From: Sordaria brevicollis
Lineage: Eukaryota; Ascomycota; Sordariomycetes; Sordariales; Sordariaceae
NCBI GenBank assembly: GCA_033439795.1
Contig: JAUTDP010000002.1
Span: 1,984,001-2,048,000, forward strand
DNA: 64,000 nucleotides
Direction of reading: 5' to 3'
Made by a program: the position numbers and the translations under genes. A model generated the notes under the pieces. That model saw only the letters and a program-made list of their open reading frames with translations. It did not search any database and was not told the DNA's origin. Positions 62,723-64,000 of the stretch are shown here, one piece after another. Every line of letters starts with the position of its first letter. Position 1 is the first letter of the stretch.

Positions 62723-63226
62723 CTAATAAGCTATATATTAAAAACGAAAATCTTTATAAAACTATACGTAATAAATATAAAACCCTATTATTCTCCTTTA
62801 AATATAAAGGTATCGAACGCGACTAATTTTACGATAACCCTTTAAAGAATATTATTCTTAATATTACCCTATTGAATATATTAAATTTCGATATTTTAAC
62901 CGATATTATAATCGATAAAGAGGATATACCCCTACTACGTAAGACCGATAATTACCCTATAGCTAATTAATAACGTATTATATTTATAAATTAAAACGTC
63001 TTTTTTAATTTACTTCGTTATAATTAGTAAAGTAGTTATTGTTATTAAGATTATAGTTATTAAAATTATAGTTATTAAGACTATAGTTATTAAGATTATA
63101 GTTATTAAGATTATATTTAGTAAGGTAGTTATAATAAAAGTTATAAGGGAGAATATTATAATAAAGGGTATAATTAAGGCTATAGCGGTTATCCGAACGG
63201 TAGTTAATATAGTTAATAAGGTTACG
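62723..63226 (+). pseudogene. Unknown ORF family X, copy 2, second part
   Basis: Joining CTT-C at 38,766 to CT-AAT at 62,723 restores the reading frame across LINE A. This part continues the helical core (62,723-62,970) and then enters a low-complexity tail rich in Gln, Tyr, Ser, Gly and Asn, including five pentads (63,041-63,115) and a Gly/Tyr/Gln stretch to 63,226, where LINE I interrupts it. The preserved length is about 799 codons, close to the 802 of copy 1. A Q/Y/G-rich tail could drive self-association, but that is inference. Confidence 0.6.
63041..63115 (+). repeat. 15-bp in-frame tandem repeat, 5 copies
   Basis: Five units of GTTATTAAGATTATA, with single changes in units 2 and 3. 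In the family X frame each encodes Tyr-stop(Gln)-Asp/Asn-Tyr-Ser. The period, 5 codons, equals that of the RSF-Q-S repeat in copy 1. Confidence 0.92.
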
Positions 63227-64000
63227 AAAGTAAGAATTTTATTCCCTAGTTAAATCTATAGCGCTAATATAGTATGGGGTCTATCTCCAATTCCCCGTAG
63301 GATAAAACCGTAGGCGTTAAGCGCCCCGGATAAAAACCCCGGCTATAATTCCCGGCGCGGATTTATCCGCGCCGCTTTTTCGGCGTTTTACAATTATAGT
63401 ATATACTTACCGCTAACGCGATTAATATTCGCTTTATTTTATCCTTTTTATTTACTATTACATTAAAATATTAAATTATTCTACTTTTTTAATCCGCTAT
63501 CCCGTCCCTTTATTTATTATTATTTTCCGCCTTTTATTCCCCCGTCCGTTTACCCCTTTAACCGTTATTAAACCTCTTAACCGTTAAATTCTCCTTTATT
63601 TTTTTTATCCTCTTCCTCCCCTATAGCGGCTACGTTTTTATTACAATTTATATTAATATAAAGACTTCCCTCCTTTAAATATAAAACCCCTTATCCCCTA
63701 GGCTTTTTTAAACTTTTCCTTCCTTTATTAATAATAATAATCGATTCGAAATAATTACTCTCCGTTAAAAATATATTAAGGCGTTTTATGAAATAATAAA
63801 AACTTCCGATAAAAATAAAGGCGAATATTCGTTTCCCCTTCGCCTTCTTTCGTTAACCCCTATATTTAATATAATCAATATTAATATTAAAATTAAATTC
63901 GAATATATTATTAAACTCCTTACTAATAATAAATTCCTTTATATATTAGAAAAAGGGTAGATCCTCCCTCTATTATATTTTATCCTTATATTAATTTTTC
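63227..64000 (-). mobile_element. LINE I, 3' end only (runs out of window)
   Basis: The shared LINE 3' terminus on the minus strand, inserted in the Q/Y/G-rich tail of ORF family X copy 2. The tail reads GAAAGTAAGAATTTTATTCCC on the plus strand. The 5' part and the second target duplication lie beyond 64,000. Confidence 0.9.

Noticed and set aside
1..64000. Using 'all stops are TAA/TAG' as proof of coding
   Set aside because: RIP depletes TG, so TGA is rare in all six frames. The criterion was used only with motifs, frame continuity or agreement between copies.

Overview
This window looks like an AT-rich, repeat-dense block from a filamentous ascomycete (Pezizomycotina). CpA and TpG are almost absent over long stretches, TpA is very abundant, and CpG is kept. 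That is the footprint of repeat-induced point mutation (RIP), which turns CpA into TpA on both strands. Stop codons TAA and TAG litter every frame where CAA, CAG and TGG used to be. I see no intact cellular gene, rRNA, tRNA or CRISPR array. The genus cannot be fixed from the sequence.

Left part (1-12,650). There is no LINE or LTR element here. The clearest feature is a plus-strand relic of 802 codons (5,154-7,562), ATG to TGA in one frame, of a protein I do not recognise. Around it lie weaker coding-like relics, a pyrimidine tract, microsatellites, a four-copy 97-bp tandem array (8,089-8,475), dispersed 110-bp repeats (9,321-9,915) and several short tandem repeats.

Middle and right part (12,650-64,000). 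This is a nested pile of two retrotransposon families. One is a Tad1-like non-LTR retrotransposon (LINE) of about 6.97 kb. It has an ORF1 with a zinc-knuckle-like segment, an ORF2 with an APE-type endonuclease (GDFN), a reverse transcriptase (FADD) and a C-terminal cysteine/histidine motif, a long 3' region, and a (TTAC)n tail. Twelve LINE 3' ends are visible; four copies are full length and the rest are 5'-truncated or cut by the window end. The other family is one Ty3/gypsy element (16,771-35,532), about 7.24 kb after its insertions are removed, with 254-bp LTRs and a perfect 5-bp target duplication.

Order of events. (1) LINE copies H and D form a head-to-tail pair; the gypsy element jumped into D; LINEs E and G jumped into the gypsy element. 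(2) To the right, full-length LINE A split a second copy of the unknown 802-codon family (36,873-38,766, resuming at 62,723). Full-length LINEs B (minus) and C (plus) then landed in A, and three truncated LINEs landed in B and C. Target-site duplications of 12-19 bp frame most of these events. Removing the nested insertions gives four full-length LINEs of 6,959-6,975 bp, which supports the reconstruction.

Most worth a second look: the unknown two-copy ORF family; the two gypsy LTRs, which are RIP-scarred in opposite halves; weaker RIP near the ends of duplicated segments; and two head-to-tail LINE pairs that fit template jumping. Caution: because RIP removes TG, TGA is rare in every frame, so 'only TAA/TAG stops' alone does not prove coding. 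I relied on motifs, frame continuity and comparison between copies.
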